The notes: generated from the letters alone by a model not told the origin. Numbered from the stretch's first letter, positions 1 to 9,397 are shown. The stretch is DNA of 64,000 nt from Bacteroidales bacterium SW299 (GCA_019550975.1 SDWH01000001.1:248001-312000), one strand, 5' to 3'. A program made the numbers and translations.

Positions 1-922
1 GGAGCTGGAAAACTACCTTTCCCCGTTCATGGATGCTTGGCTCGGAGGGGCTGCGGAGCAGCTCATGGGGCAGATAGCGTCGGCGAAAATCCCGCTTTCG
101 AGGATGATTTCCCCGCAGCTCTATTGGGTGATGTCGGACAGCGAGTTTACGCTGGACATCAACAATCCCGAAGAGCCGAAAATCCTATGCGTTGGCAACA
201 ATCCCGACCGTCAGAACATCTACGGGGCGGCTCTCGGATTGTATAACTCCCGTATCGTGAAACTCATCAACAAGAAGGGAATGCTGAAGTCATCGGTCAT
301 CATCGACGAGCTGCCCACGATATACTTCAAGGGGTTGGACAACCTTATAGCCACCGCCCGAAGCAACAAGGTTGCCGTGTGTCTGGGATTTCAGGATTTC
401 AGCCAGCTGGTGCGCGACTACGGTGATAAGGAGGCGAAAGTGGTGATGAATACGGTCGGTAACATTTTCTCCGGGCAGGTGGTAGGTGAAACGGCAAAGA
501 CACTATCGGAACGGTTCGGTAAGGTGTTGCAGAAACGGCAGTCTATCTCCATCAACCGGCAGGATGTTTCCACCTCCATCAACACGCAGATGGATGCGCT
601 CATTCCGCCGAGCAAGATTTCCGGTCTGACGCAGGGAATGTTTGTCGGTTCGGTGTCCGACAACTTCAACGAACGTATCGAACAGAAAATTTTTCACTGC
701 GAGATTGTGGTGGATGCCGAGAAGGTGAAGCGGGAGGAACGTGCCTACAAGAAAATTCCGGTCATTACCGATTTCACGGACGAGGACGGCAACGACCGCA
801 TGAAAGAAACGGTGCAGGCGAACTACCGGCGTATCAAGGAAGAGGTGAAGCAGATTGTGCAGGAGGAACTGGAGCGCATCGCGGGCGATGATAACCTGAA
901 ATATCTGTTGCAGCAGAAGTAA
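1..922 (+). CDS. mobC: MobC, type IV coupling protein (5' end outside window)
   Basis: This is the C-terminal part of a VirD4/TraG-type ATPase that links the relaxosome to the mating channel. The reading frame is open from base 2, so the gene begins upstream of the window and the ATG at 29 is internal. The motif SSVIIDELPTIYF near 274-312 is a Walker B-like strand, followed by a motif III-like region around VCLGFQDFSQL. A run of charged helices rich in Glu and Lys ends the protein. In CTnDOT-type elements MobC acts with MobA and MobB to start conjugation. The ATP-binding Walker A must lie in the missing part. The gene ends at a strong bidirectional hairpin. Confidence 0.85.
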   Translation, partial: ELENYLSPFMDAWLGGAAEQLMGQIASAKIPLSRMISPQLYWVMSDSEFTLDINNPEEPKILCVGNNPDRQNIYGAALGLYNSRIVKLINKKGMLKSSVIIDELPTIYFKGLDNLIATARSNKVAVCLGFQDFSQLVRDYGDKEAKVVMNTVGNIFSGQVVGETAKTLSERFGKVLQKRQSISINRQDVSTSINTQMDALIPPSKISGLTQGMFVGSVSDNFNERIEQKIFHCEIVVDAEKVKREERAYKKIPVITDFTDEDGNDRMKETVQANYRRIKEEVKQIVQEELERIAGDDNLKYLLQQK

Positions 923-924
923 AT

Positions 925-969
925 AAAAAAATGAAGAAAGGCTTACCATAAACCTTTCTTCATTTTTTT
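925..969. terminator. Bidirectional rho-independent terminator after mobC
   Basis: The arms 925-941 and 953-969 are perfectly complementary over 17 bp (ending GAAGAAAGG and CCTTTCTTC) with an 11-nt loop. A-runs and T-runs flank both sides, so it can stop both mobC (+) and the convergent gene that ends at 975 (-). Confidence 0.85.
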
Positions 970-974
970 AGAAC

Positions 975-1739
975 TTAAGCATTATCCATACTTACTAAGA
1001 TTCCGTTTTCCAAAATTTTTTGCAATGGAATTTTCTTTAAGATTTCTTGATAAGTGCTATAGAAGTCATTATCAAGTCCTATATAAACAATATTGTCATG
1101 TAATTCTTCTATAACACTAATATGTGAATGCAATTTGCACTTTTTATCAGAACAATCTGATACGATACTTTTAATTCGTTCCAACTTATTTAATAAATCA
1201 TCATATTGAGATAACCCTTTTGTAGTTGGTTGTATTTGATAATTAGTTTTCTTTGCCGGTTGTATATTATGTTCAGGATCTAATAATACTATGTGAAATA
1301 TAGAAGAATCCCGATCAAAATAACCTACAATACGCCCCGTACTTTTTGTTATCGAAAATTGCATTATTGGAAAATCTGTCTCATTGTCCAATATTTCTTT
1401 TGGTAGCCAATCTAAATCTTTTCGTTGAATAGGAATGTTTTTAGCACTCCAATCTATTGGATGACATCTTAATGCAATACTACCTCTATTTTCTTCTAAT
1501 ACTTCTTGCGGTGTCATAGTACCCAAAGCACCTAATCTTTCAAGAAGCCCAATATGCCATCCCTTAGAACACTCTCCAATCTGAAAATTAGGTATCTGCT
1601 TAAAGTAAGAGAAGGAAAAAGTTATCTTCCTTCTCTTTAACTCATTTTCTTGTTCTTTGGTAACTAATGATTTGTTTCCGTATTTAGGAGAATCTGAATT
1701 AAGATTTAATAGTTTCCCATTTTTTCCCATAATACTCAA
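975..1739 (-). CDS. Hypothetical protein, putative toxin partner of the Panacea protein
   Basis: This 254-residue protein has no enzyme motif I can name. Its N-terminus is basic. A central segment around residues 135-155 (GRIVGYFDRDSSIFHIVLLD, then PEHN) looks like a compact beta core with conserved His and Asp, and the C-terminal third is mostly helical with CSDKKCKLH in the middle. It starts inside the 3' end of the Panacea gene (41-bp overlap), so the two are probably translated together. Panacea-domain proteins are known antitoxins that pair with many unrelated toxins, so I infer a toxin role from position only. The pair is much richer in A+T than the rest of the element. An alternative start lies three codons in. 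Confidence 0.6.
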   Translation of the reverse strand: MSIMGKNGKLLNLNSDSPKYGNKSLVTKEQENELKRRKITFSFSYFKQIPNFQIGECSKGWHIGLLERLGALGTMTPQEVLEENRGSIALRCHPIDWSAKNIPIQRKDLDWLPKEILDNETDFPIMQFSITKSTGRIVGYFDRDSSIFHIVLLDPEHNIQPAKKTNYQIQPTTKGLSQYDDLLNKLERIKSIVSDCSDKKCKLHSHISVIEELHDNIVYIGLDNDFYSTYQEILKKIPLQKILENGILVSMDNA

Positions 1740-2178
1740 TCATTAGTTCTGGAGTAATAACCTTGTCACAACGCTCATTTACATTTAAATCTCCACGTGT
1801 TTCAATCCAAGGCATCTCATTGTGGGACAATCGTTCTAATTCAGCACCGCTATATTTAAGATAATTCTCCAATATAAAGTCAATGAATTCAGCGTCTTCT
1901 GATGATAAACTCACATTGTGATTCATGCAATCATCAATATTGATTTCTGAATAGAGATATTTTGTAGAATTAAATCGATTGTAGATTTCTCGATTTACCG
2001 GACCATGAATCCATGCTTCAAACTCGCCGTCAAACATAGGTTTTTTATTGATACCATAAGACCATGCTTGAACATAATACAATAACTTCTGCAACTTTAA
2101 ATTTATTAAAGACGCAAATCTATCTTCCGATTTTACTCGTAAGATAATGTAGTCTGTTATATCGTGTATTGAGTTCAT
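1699..2178 (-). CDS. Panacea-domain (DUF4065, SocA-like) putative antitoxin
   Basis: The 159-residue product begins with a helix and a segment LINLKLQKLLYYVQAWSY, followed by FEAWIHGPVNREIY, which is the hallmark pattern of the Panacea domain (DUF4065, named after SocA and phage GepA). Members act as antitoxins or as adaptors for proteolysis. It is the first gene of a two-gene unit and has its own promoter upstream; its partner starts inside its 3' end. The base composition (AT-rich) differs from mobC and rteC on either side, suggesting later insertion as cargo. The Panacea assignment is confident; the partnership is inferred from gene order. Confidence 0.8.
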   Translation of the reverse strand: MNSIHDITDYIILRVKSEDRFASLINLKLQKLLYYVQAWSYGINKKPMFDGEFEAWIHGPVNREIYNRFNSTKYLYSEINIDDCMNHNVSLSSEDAEFIDFILENYLKYSGAELERLSHNEMPWIETRGDLNVNERCDKVITPELMIEYYGKKWETIKS

Positions 2179-2206
2179 CTGAATTATGACTATATCAATT
2201 TCAATG

Positions 2207-2237
2207 CAAAGTTAATATCTTTTTCTAATATAACAAA
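2207..2237 (-). promoter_or_regulatory. Promoter of the Panacea two-gene unit
   Basis: On the minus strand TTTG (2237-2234) is followed after 19 bp by TAACTTTG (2214-2207). This is an exact match to the Bacteroidales -33/-7 pair. Transcription would start near 2200, about 22 nt before the ATG at 2178. Confidence 0.75.
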
Positions 2238-2281
2238 ATAATGAATTGAATTGATGTGATTTATTCTAATGAATTTGTTTT

Positions 2282-2887
2282 TTATCTCCTCATACGATCC
2301 AACTCATCATCGCGCAGCATCCTCTCGTTCAATTTCTCCTGCATTCTGTCAAGGAAGTAGGTGCGGCTTTCGTTCTTCCGGCGTTTGATATCGGTGTAGA
2401 AACGGTAGCAGTCCTTCGACTCAACCCCGAATATCTTGTAAAGGAGCGGGGCAAGCTGTTTGAGCGGCATGTTGCCGTTGTTGATGCAGCCCATCTCGTC
2501 GATGCCGTAGATAAGTTCCACGAGGTCGATGGCATTGCCCGTCCATTGCAGGAGGCTGGTGGCGGTTTCTGTTGTGTTGTTGGCGGATATCAGTGGCGGC
2601 ACTTGGGGCGTGGCAAGGAATTTCTGCATCTTCCTCACGAAAGACAGGGCCTTGCTGACATAGGCGGCAATCTCTCTCTTTTCTTCTGACAGGTTGCGCA
2701 CGGGATGGTGCTGCAACTCGATTTCGATGTAGGCAAGCGCGATGACGGTAAGGTTCGCGTCCATGCTACCGTTACACAGTTCGATCACTTGGGTGGCAAA
2801 AGCCGTGTATGCCGTTTCCATATTGCAGTCACCGGCTTCGTTTATCAGGCGGAAAAAGTCGGTTTCCGCCAGCAAGAAATAATTCAT
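2282..2887 (-). CDS. rteC: RteC, activator of element excision genes
   Basis: The product (201 residues from the ATG at 2887) is RteC. In CTnDOT, RteB activates rteC, and RteC then binds upstream of xis2c to switch on excision. The protein has an N-terminal helical part (MNYFLLAETDFFRLINEAG) and a C-terminal part (PLYKIFGVESKDCYRFYTDI, then KRRKNESRTYFLDRMQEKL) that fits its winged-helix DNA-binding domain. The frame extends to 2950, but the alignment with family starts and the upstream promoter region favour 2887. It is separated from rteB by the DHFR-like gene. Confidence 0.88.
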   Translation of the reverse strand: MNYFLLAETDFFRLINEAGDCNMETAYTAFATQVIELCNGSMDANLTVIALAYIEIELQHHPVRNLSEEKREIAAYVSKALSFVRKMQKFLATPQVPPLISANNTTETATSLLQWTGNAIDLVELIYGIDEMGCINNGNMPLKQLAPLLYKIFGVESKDCYRFYTDIKRRKNESRTYFLDRMQEKLNERMLRDDELDRMRR

Positions 2888-2970
2888 GGTTCTGTCAATT
2901 TTGAAAATTACACTTTGTTTTCTGCGTGCGCACATGAATATAATTGGCAAAAAACGCGGCAGAAAATAAA

Positions 2971-3005
2971 AAATCCAACACTCAATTTTACAAAGTACTG
3001 GATTT
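2971..3005. promoter_or_regulatory. Inverted repeat upstream of rteC
   Basis: AAATCCA (2971-2977) and TGGATTT (2999-3005) form a 7-bp inverted repeat 21 bp apart, about 85-120 bp upstream of the rteC start. This is where an RteB operator could lie. A TACTTTG sequence between the arms, on the minus strand, is one base short of a -7 box. Function is a guess. Confidence 0.3.
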
Positions 3006-3125
3006 CAGAGGTATAAAATTCAATATTTTTTCACAAGGACAAATTATCTCCGACTTAAATTGTTTGTAATCAGAACATTTATTCTATTCCTGAAAATAGA
3101 AATGTATGCTTGCCGCACATTTTGG

Positions 3126-3548
3126 CTATCTTGCTTTTTTATCAAGGATATAGATAATGCGACATACACCGTTGGAATAGCTTTTCAAGGAGGAAAGCGT
3201 CCAGTGTTGCTCTGGCAGAGCCGACTTAAAAAAATGTCGTCCGCTTCCGGATATGAAAGGAACGGTGTATAGTATGATTTCATCCACAGCGTGCATACGC
3301 AGTAGTCCGTTTATATAATCTGCCGTATCCAGTGTGGCTTCCGCGAGGTAACGGATGTTTGTGCCGTCTTTTCTCCATTCGTGCAGCATTGAAATGGAAT
3401 AGTCCGGTGTCACACGGTAAAGGGCTTTCTTCCTGATTTCATCAAGACCGCAACGGTCAAGGCACAAATCCTGATGTGCTTTATCATATAACTCTGAAGA
3501 AAGACATCCGTCCATCGTCAGTACGGCGAGAATCTGAACTTTACCCAT
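3126..3548 (-). CDS. RibD C-terminal/dihydrofolate reductase-like protein
   Basis: The 140-residue product has the DHFR/RibD-C look: a first strand with MGKVQILAVLTMDGCLSS (the S-x-DG-type substrate loop), a middle segment with IRYLAEATLDTADYINGL, the strand DEIILYTVPFISGSGRHFF, which matches the typical family pattern (PxxxGxGxxLF), and a final strand CRIIYILDKK. The family normally has 170-180 residues, so this copy is short, lacking much of the first half of the nucleotide-binding region, and may be a reduced relative. It sits between rteB and rteC and is preceded by a folded 240-nt leader with its own -7 box. Its role in the element is unknown. Confidence 0.65.
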   Translation of the reverse strand: MGKVQILAVLTMDGCLSSELYDKAHQDLCLDRCGLDEIRKKALYRVTPDYSISMLHEWRKDGTNIRYLAEATLDTADYINGLLRMHAVDEIILYTVPFISGSGRHFFKSALPEQHWTLSSLKSYSNGVCRIIYILDKKAR

Positions 3549-3603
3549 AATCGTTTCCTTTCGTTAGGCAAGGGTAAAAAAGTAGCGTGCAATTCACACT
3601 ACC

Positions 3604-3724
3604 TTCAAGCGATGGCTCTGGTAAAGCCTTTACGGAGAGTACGTGAATGCACGCTATGCGTAAGCATAGCATAAGCATCACGCAATCGTCTCCGTAGTTC
3701 CAATTTACCAGATTTTCGCTTGAA
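3604..3724. other. Long nested hairpin between rteB and the DHFR-like gene
   Basis: Five inverted-repeat pairs are nested: TTCAAGCGA 3604-3612 with 3716-3724; TCTGGTAAA 3617-3625 with 3704-3712; TACGGAGA 3631-3638 with 3689-3696; CGTGAATGC 3642-3650 with GCATCACG 3675-3682 (one bulge); GCTATGC 3653-3659 with 3664-3670 around a GTAA loop. About 40 base pairs are formed in 121 nt. The structure lies in the presumed 5' leader of the DHFR-like gene on the minus strand. It could be a regulatory RNA, a recombination site or a processed RNA. Confidence 0.7.
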
Positions 3725-3797
3725 ACGCCTTGCGGTCTTATCCTATATGTTGGCGGCGAAAAGCTCCTGCCAATCGCCGTTTTTCTCAAATGTTATG

Positions 3798-3805
3798 CAA
3801 AGATA
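3798..3805 (-). promoter_or_regulatory. Candidate -7 box upstream of the folded leader
   Basis: TATCTTTG on the minus strand matches TAnnTTTG exactly. There is no TTTG at the usual distance upstream, and the site lies just after the rteB stop. It would start a transcript near 3791 that runs through the nested hairpin into the DHFR-like gene. Confidence 0.45.
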
Positions 3806-3827
3806 GCCAAATTCAGTGAATTACGGG

Positions 3828-5150
3828 CTATGATTGCTTGAATTTATATTTAAGTCCATACTCTTCAAGTTTGCTGTATAGTGTTGTCCTGCCTATGCCG
3901 AGCAGTTCTGCGGCGACACTCCGGTTGCCGTTTGCCTGTTTCAACGCACGCAATATCCGCTCCTTATCCTCCGCGTCATTGCGCAAGGCGAAGCTGACAG
4001 TAGAGGTCGGTTTCGTCACGGCAAGTTCCAGATGCTCTTTCATGACAACACCTTCCTGCGCCTGCAATACAGCACCCATAACTTTCTGCCGAAGTTCCCG
4101 CACGTTGCCCGGCCATGCGTGTGTCAGCAACGCTTTACGTGCTTCGGAACTGAACCCGCTCACGCTACACTCCAGCTCTCTGTTTGCCATATCACGGAAG
4201 AACTCTGCCAGCGGCATGATGTCTTCCTGACAGTCACGCAACGGAGGAACGGTTATCCCGAAGTCGTGCAGGCGGTACAGAAGATCCTGCCGAAAACGCT
4301 TTTCATTCACCGCTACTTCCAAATCTTCATTGGTAGCAGCGATGATGCGGACATTGAAATTCCGGTCTGCCTTGTCTCCGACCGGGCGATACCGCCTCTC
4401 CTGTATGGCGCGGAGCAACATCTGTTGGGTTTCCAACGCGAGGTTTCCTACCTCGTCCAGAAAAAGCGTGCCGCCTTCCGCCTCATGGAAATATCCTTTC
4501 TTGGCATTGTCCGCACCTGTAAACGCTCCCTTGACGTGTCCGAAGAAAGCCGACGGTGCAAGCTCTTTGGAGAGTGAACCGCAGTCCACCGCCACAAATG
4601 GCTTGCCTGCACGTTTGCTCTTGTCATGCAACAGATGGGCAATATGCTCCTTACCCGTGCCGTTCTCACCAAATATCATCACGCTCATGTCGGTGGCGGC
4701 TACCAGCCTTATCCGGTGCATGATTTTCTGAAAAGCGGAACCTTCACGGGCGAATACAGGCATACGGCGTTGTCCTGCCTGACGTTCTTTCAGTATGGAA
4801 CGGATCAGGGGGACAAGTTTATCCTCCACAAGCTGTTTGGGAATATAGTCTATCGAGCCGAGTTTCATGCTTTCCACGGCGGTATTAACTTCGGCGTAGT
4901 CGGTCATAATGATGAAGGGCTGCATCTTTCCCTCCTTTCGCATCCAGCACAAAAGGTCTATGCCACTGCCGTCAGGCAGACGCAGGTCGGCAACCACGAT
5001 ATCATTATCTGTTGCCTGTTGCAGATGTTTCTTCGCGGTTGAGAGGTGGTAAGCCTTCATATTGCGGTAGCCCTCCCGTGACAGCATATTGCAGACATAT
5101 TCGCAATACACGATGTTGTCTTCCACCACAATTATTTTTGTCTTATCCAT
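3828..5150 (-). CDS. rteB: RteB, sigma54-type response regulator
   Basis: The 440-residue protein has a receiver domain with phosphoacceptor Asp55 (VVADLRLPDG), a AAA+ domain with Walker A GENGTGKE at 161-168, GAFTGA at 208-213 and Walker B LFLDEVG near 229, and a Fis-type helix-turn-helix at the C-terminus (GNRSVAAELLGIGRTTLYSK). The GAFTGA loop is the contact with sigma54 in this family. In CTnDOT, RteB activates rteC after tetracycline exposure. It overlaps the end of rteA by 8 bp and is co-transcribed with tetQ and rteA. Confidence 0.95.
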   Translation of the reverse strand: MDKTKIIVVEDNIVYCEYVCNMLSREGYRNMKAYHLSTAKKHLQQATDNDIVVADLRLPDGSGIDLLCWMRKEGKMQPFIIMTDYAEVNTAVESMKLGSIDYIPKQLVEDKLVPLIRSILKERQAGQRRMPVFAREGSAFQKIMHRIRLVAATDMSVMIFGENGTGKEHIAHLLHDKSKRAGKPFVAVDCGSLSKELAPSAFFGHVKGAFTGADNAKKGYFHEAEGGTLFLDEVGNLALETQQMLLRAIQERRYRPVGDKADRNFNVRIIAATNEDLEVAVNEKRFRQDLLYRLHDFGITVPPLRDCQEDIMPLAEFFRDMANRELECSVSGFSSEARKALLTHAWPGNVRELRQKVMGAVLQAQEGVVMKEHLELAVTKPTSTVSFALRNDAEDKERILRALKQANGNRSVAAELLGIGRTTLYSKLEEYGLKYKFKQS

Positions 5151-7461
5151 CTTCGTATTTTCTCCTTTCCTCTTCTGCCAACCGTATTATTTCCACTCCC
5201 TTATCCAGCACAGCAGTCACGGCATGGCTTAACGCTTCACCATCCGGGAGAGCATCGCCACGAAGCAATCCGTAAAGTACATTCAGCGGTTGGTCGGCAC
5301 GGAGCACCTCCCACGAACTGCGCAGGTGGTGGATCAGGGAATCCAGCTTTTGCAGGTCTTTTTCTTTTGCTGCATCCCGTACCGCCTGCATTTCCTTTTC
5401 TGTTTCAGTTATCAACTTTTCCAGCATGACGGCTTCATTGCCATAGGACAATAAGGCGGAAAAGTCCGGTTTCCCGTCCGGTGTCGCTTTTATGGCACAC
5501 CTGTCGGAAACCTCCATCAGTTCCGATATGGAGAACGGCTTGAACAGGCATCCGGCAAAGCCTTTTGCCAATAGTTCCCCTTTGTTACAACTGCCCGAAG
5601 CGGTTGCCACAACCACCGGGATTGTTGGTGAATTGCCCACGTTGGACGAACGCAACAGTTCCAGCAATTCGAAACCGTTTATACCAGGCATATTCAAGTC
5701 TGTCAGCAACAGGCTGTATTCTTTCTGGCGTATCATTTCCATCAGTGCCGCAGCATCGGTGCAAGTGTCGCAGTGTATTCCTTCTTGGGAATACATCTCT
5801 TTCAGCATTAGAAGTAATACCTCATCATTGTCAATGGCGACAACATCATGGAATTTATTGTTATGATAAACAGGTGTATTGCTTGTATATCCAAGCTGTT
5901 CTTCAGCTTCCTGCATAGAAATTTCAACTGTGAAACGACTGCCTTTCCCTTTCTTGCTGTCCAAACGGATTGTTCCGCCAAGCATCGACACAATATTACG
6001 CATTATGGCAAGCCCAAGCCCGAAACCCTCCTTTGCAGCGGCATTTGATAGACGTTCAAACGCACCGAACGCTTGTTTCTGTTCCTCTTCTGTCATGCCT
6101 GTACCTGTATCTTCAATGACCAGTGTCAGAACTCCATTATCATATTCAGTAATCAAAGAAACACCGCCTTCTTCTGTGAACTTGACAGCGTTTGACAGCA
6201 GGTTATTCCCGATTTGTATTATTCGCTCTTTGTCGGTCAATACAATGGCATCGTGTCCAGTCTTCACGGACAAGGACAACCCTTTGTTCACGGCAACAGG
6301 CATGAACTCCGTTTCAAGTGTGTGCGTGATTGCAGAAATCCGGCAGGGTGACAGACGGGGCTGTTCCTTGCCGTTGTCCAGGCGGAAGAAGTCAAGCAAA
6401 GTGTTGAGCATATCCCGCATACGGTCGGAGGATTGCAGTATATTTTGGATATATTGCCCATTATTACCGCTATTGCATTCTTTCCGCAAAAGTTCGGTAT
6501 AGCCGGTTATTGCCGTCAGTGGTGTACGCAACTCATGGGTAATAGTATATACCGCTTTCTTTCGGGAGGTTATGAGTATCTCATTTTGTTGCACGGACTG
6601 TTCCAATTGCTCGATCAAATCCGTTGTCTTGCGTTTGTATCGTTTAATGTTCTTTGCATCACGGTGTATGATGATATAGGAAATGACCAACAGCAAAAGA
6701 ACAAATCCCATCAAGCCGCCTATCTGCATAAATGATTTTTTACGCATGGCTGTTATCTCGCTTTCTCTATTTTGTAAATCAGATTGCACCTTCTTTTCGA
6801 TTTGGCAAATCAATCCTTGCAGTTGTCTGTTAAGTTCTGCATTACGGGCAGCAAGACTATCGGCTTGTTCTGACAATCGACGGCTCTGCGCATTCTGTTC
6901 GTTGACCATGTTTCTATTGGATGAACGGAGCGTAGTCGTTGTTGTCGTTGGCTTCGTTCCCTCTTTTTTGCCGAAGATGCTCAAGAAACCTTTTCGTTTT
7001 GGCTTTTTGGACTGTTCCTGCACACTTTTCTGCACAATAACCGGAATTTGATTGGCTATCTTCTTGTTAATAGATTGTTGTTCATCCATTAACCGGACTA
7101 TCTGGAACATCTGTCGTTCCTTATCCTCTAAAAGACTGCGCACACTATCGATGCGCTCTGCTGGATAGGTGGCCTTGAAACGGCAAAGCATACTGTCCAT
7201 TGCCATACGCCGTGCATGGTAATGCTCGATATCTTTATCGTTCCATTCCAGTATTGTTTCACCCAATAGAGAAAATTTTATCATTTGAATATTGATATTG
7301 TTTATTTCTTTTCGGAGCTCGTCTATTTTTTTATTGCCAAGTTCTAATGCTTCTATCTCCTGCCATTCATAGAGGCTATTATATGCCATACATCCGATAA
7401 GAATGGAGATAAGTATATATCCCAACTGTATTGCCTTATAGAAATTTCCTGACCGCTCCAT
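5143..7461 (-). CDS. rteA: RteA, hybrid sensor histidine kinase
   Basis: The 772-residue protein is a membrane sensor. It has a first membrane segment at about 10-27, a periplasmic helical region with a Thr-rich linker (TTTTTT near 172-177), a second segment at about 246-265, and a phosphoacceptor His309 in ITHELRTPLTAITGY. The ATPase boxes follow: NLLSNAVKF near 420, DTGTGM at 451 and GFGLGLAI at 479. It also has a receiver domain with Asp588 (LLLTDLNMPG) and a C-terminal HPt domain with a likely His711 (HHLRSSW). It would relay phosphate to RteB. Its ATG shares one base with the tetQ stop codon (TAATG), which points to translational coupling. Confidence 0.95.
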   Translation of the reverse strand: MERSGNFYKAIQLGYILISILIGCMAYNSLYEWQEIEALELGNKKIDELRKEINNINIQMIKFSLLGETILEWNDKDIEHYHARRMAMDSMLCRFKATYPAERIDSVRSLLEDKERQMFQIVRLMDEQQSINKKIANQIPVIVQKSVQEQSKKPKRKGFLSIFGKKEGTKPTTTTTTLRSSNRNMVNEQNAQSRRLSEQADSLAARNAELNRQLQGLICQIEKKVQSDLQNRESEITAMRKKSFMQIGGLMGFVLLLLVISYIIIHRDAKNIKRYKRKTTDLIEQLEQSVQQNEILITSRKKAVYTITHELRTPLTAITGYTELLRKECNSGNNGQYIQNILQSSDRMRDMLNTLLDFFRLDNGKEQPRLSPCRISAITHTLETEFMPVAVNKGLSLSVKTGHDAIVLTDKERIIQIGNNLLSNAVKFTEEGGVSLITEYDNGVLTLVIEDTGTGMTEEEQKQAFGAFERLSNAAAKEGFGLGLAIMRNIVSMLGGTIRLDSKKGKGSRFTVEISMQEAEEQLGYTSNTPVYHNNKFHDVVAIDNDEVLLLMLKEMYSQEGIHCDTCTDAAALMEMIRQKEYSLLLTDLNMPGINGFELLELLRSSNVGNSPTIPVVVATASGSCNKGELLAKGFAGCLFKPFSISELMEVSDRCAIKATPDGKPDFSALLSYGNEAVMLEKLITETEKEMQAVRDAAKEKDLQKLDSLIHHLRSSWEVLRADQPLNVLYGLLRGDALPDGEALSHAVTAVLDKGVEIIRLAEEERRKYEDG

Positions 7462-9386
7462 TATTTTGATGACATTGATTTTTGGAACATGAATAAAAGT
7501 TTATCTTTTTCGTTCATGCGGATATTATCAGAATAACCGCCTTTTGTTATTTGATACCCGCATGGCTTAACCATAAAAATGCCTAAGCCCTTAGTGTATG
7601 AACTTACTTCTGATGCATAGTCTTTACTTGTATTTAATGGAACTTTCCCTTTAATATGACACCACTCATTATTGCAACTGATGTCTTCAATCTCAGACAT
7701 CATTTTTTGCAAATCTGTAATAGCTTTGGAACTTGCCGCTTGGGGTATCTGCAACTCAAAATAGAGCATCGGTTCGAGAATGTCCACACCTGACTGTTGC
7801 AAGGCCAGCCTGAAGACATAAGGGGTCAGCTGTCTGAAATCAGCAGGTGTACTTACCGGGCTATAATACTCGGCTTGAGTAAAAGTTACTTTCAGATCAG
7901 TCACTTCCCATCCATGTAACCCGGATTGGCAAGACATACGAATCCCTTCAAAAACGGCATTTTGAAAAGAATGGTTCAGATAACCATAGGAGATGTCACT
8001 TTCGATTTGCAACCCTGTCCCTAACGGTAAGGGTTCAAGAGTCAGCCCTATTGTGGCCCAATAAGGGTTGGGCGGCACTTCGATCTGAATAATCTTATTG
8101 ACCTTTTTTACAGGTCGTTCTTTGTATATAGTCTTGATCTCATCAAAATGGACCTTTACGGAAAATCGTTCTTCCAGCAATGTCTGTATGATTTCCTTTT
8201 GGGTTAAACCATATAACGAGATTTCCAATTCATCACTATATGAGTTTATGGAAAAGGACAAAGACGGGTCTTCAATCCACAATGTATTCAGAGCGGATAT
8301 CACCTTGCTTCTCTCTTCGGGCCTGTCTGGCCGGACGGAGGATTTGAGAGCGGGATGCTGATGCGATAATCCTTGAATCAAACAAGGTTCAGCACCTAAA
8401 TAATTTCCGATTCGAAAATCATCCATATCCTCTACAATCGCGATATCATTGGCGCCCACTTCATCAACATTTATCTCTCTGCCCTGATTGATAGTTTTTA
8501 GATTTTTAATCTTGATGAATTTTTCCGAATCGTTGATTCTTACAACGTCTCGAAGTCTCAGACTTCCGTCAATTATTTTTAGAAAACTTCTTTTATGTCC
8601 TTTGGGGTCATGCTCTATCTTATAAAGATAAGATGAAAGTCTGTTTGAGACCGATGCCGGAGGAAGTATAAAAGAAGTGATGGCGTCCAACAACTCATTG
8701 ATACCGATATTGAACATTGCTGATCCATGTAGCACCGGATAGACTTTGGCTTTTGCCACAAGAGCGATTATCGTATTCCAATAATCAGCCGGTGAAATTT
8801 CGCTATCCGCCAAATATCGTTCTAATATATTGTCGTCATGGTTGCATACAAATTCTTTGTATTCTTCCTTTATATATGTTTGGGAGCAAACCGGATAAAC
8901 CGATCCATCGACAACATTTTGCATAAACAGGACATCTTGAGACAGATTTGCTTTTATATCCAGATACAAACGCTCCAAATTCACACCGGCTCGGTCAATC
9001 TTATTGATAAATATAATTGTCGGGATTTGCAGCTTCTGTAAAGTATTGAACAGCAACTTTGTCTGCGCTTGTATGCCTTCCTTTGCGGATAAGATGAGGA
9101 CTGCTCCATCAAGCATTTTGAATGTCCGCTCCACTTCCGCAATAAAATCCATGTGTCCCGGAGTGTCAATGATATTGCATTTCACACCATTCCAGATAAT
9201 AGATGTCGTAGAAGCCCGAACAGTAATTCCTCTACGTTTCTCTATATCCATAGAGTCCGTTATGGTGTCACCATTATCCACACAGCCGCACTTTTCCGTT
9301 GCTCCACTGGCAAACAGCAGATTCTCGGTTACGGAAGTTTTTCCTGCATCAATGTGAGCAAGAATTCCTAAATTTATAATATTCAT
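7461..9386 (-). CDS. tetQ: Tet(Q), ribosomal protection protein for tetracycline resistance
   Basis: The 641-residue product is an EF-G-like GTPase that removes tetracycline from the ribosome. The G1 motif is AHIDAGKT (residues 10-17), G3 is DTPGH and G4 is NKID. The family-typical length is met with the ATG at 9386. The frame stays open for 16 more codons to a GTG at 9434, which has GAGGAGG about 9 nt upstream, so a 657-residue form is possible. The gene heads the tetQ-rteA-rteB operon, so the drug induces resistance and transfer together. A folded leader upstream fits the known translational control of tetQ. Confidence 0.97.
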   Translation of the reverse strand: MNIINLGILAHIDAGKTSVTENLLFASGATEKCGCVDNGDTITDSMDIEKRRGITVRASTTSIIWNGVKCNIIDTPGHMDFIAEVERTFKMLDGAVLILSAKEGIQAQTKLLFNTLQKLQIPTIIFINKIDRAGVNLERLYLDIKANLSQDVLFMQNVVDGSVYPVCSQTYIKEEYKEFVCNHDDNILERYLADSEISPADYWNTIIALVAKAKVYPVLHGSAMFNIGINELLDAITSFILPPASVSNRLSSYLYKIEHDPKGHKRSFLKIIDGSLRLRDVVRINDSEKFIKIKNLKTINQGREINVDEVGANDIAIVEDMDDFRIGNYLGAEPCLIQGLSHQHPALKSSVRPDRPEERSKVISALNTLWIEDPSLSFSINSYSDELEISLYGLTQKEIIQTLLEERFSVKVHFDEIKTIYKERPVKKVNKIIQIEVPPNPYWATIGLTLEPLPLGTGLQIESDISYGYLNHSFQNAVFEGIRMSCQSGLHGWEVTDLKVTFTQAEYYSPVSTPADFRQLTPYVFRLALQQSGVDILEPMLYFELQIPQAASSKAITDLQKMMSEIEDISCNNEWCHIKGKVPLNTSKDYASEVSSYTKGLGIFMVKPCGYQITKGGYSDNIRMNEKDKLLFMFQKSMSSK

Positions 9387-9397
9387 TTGGATTAAGC

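Noticed and set aside
3060-3272. Plus-strand frame of 70 codons between rteC and the DHFR-like gene
   Set aside because: It runs antisense into the real minus-strand gene and has no promoter or family likeness.
3549-3735. Integron attC site
   Set aside because: A GTTAGGC core and nested stems are present, but the paired core and the usual spacing and direction relative to the cassette gene are missing.
3541-3789. Open frame of 82 codons on the minus strand over the nested hairpin
   Set aside because: It follows the inverted repeats and has no family-like composition; the folded DNA explains the frame.
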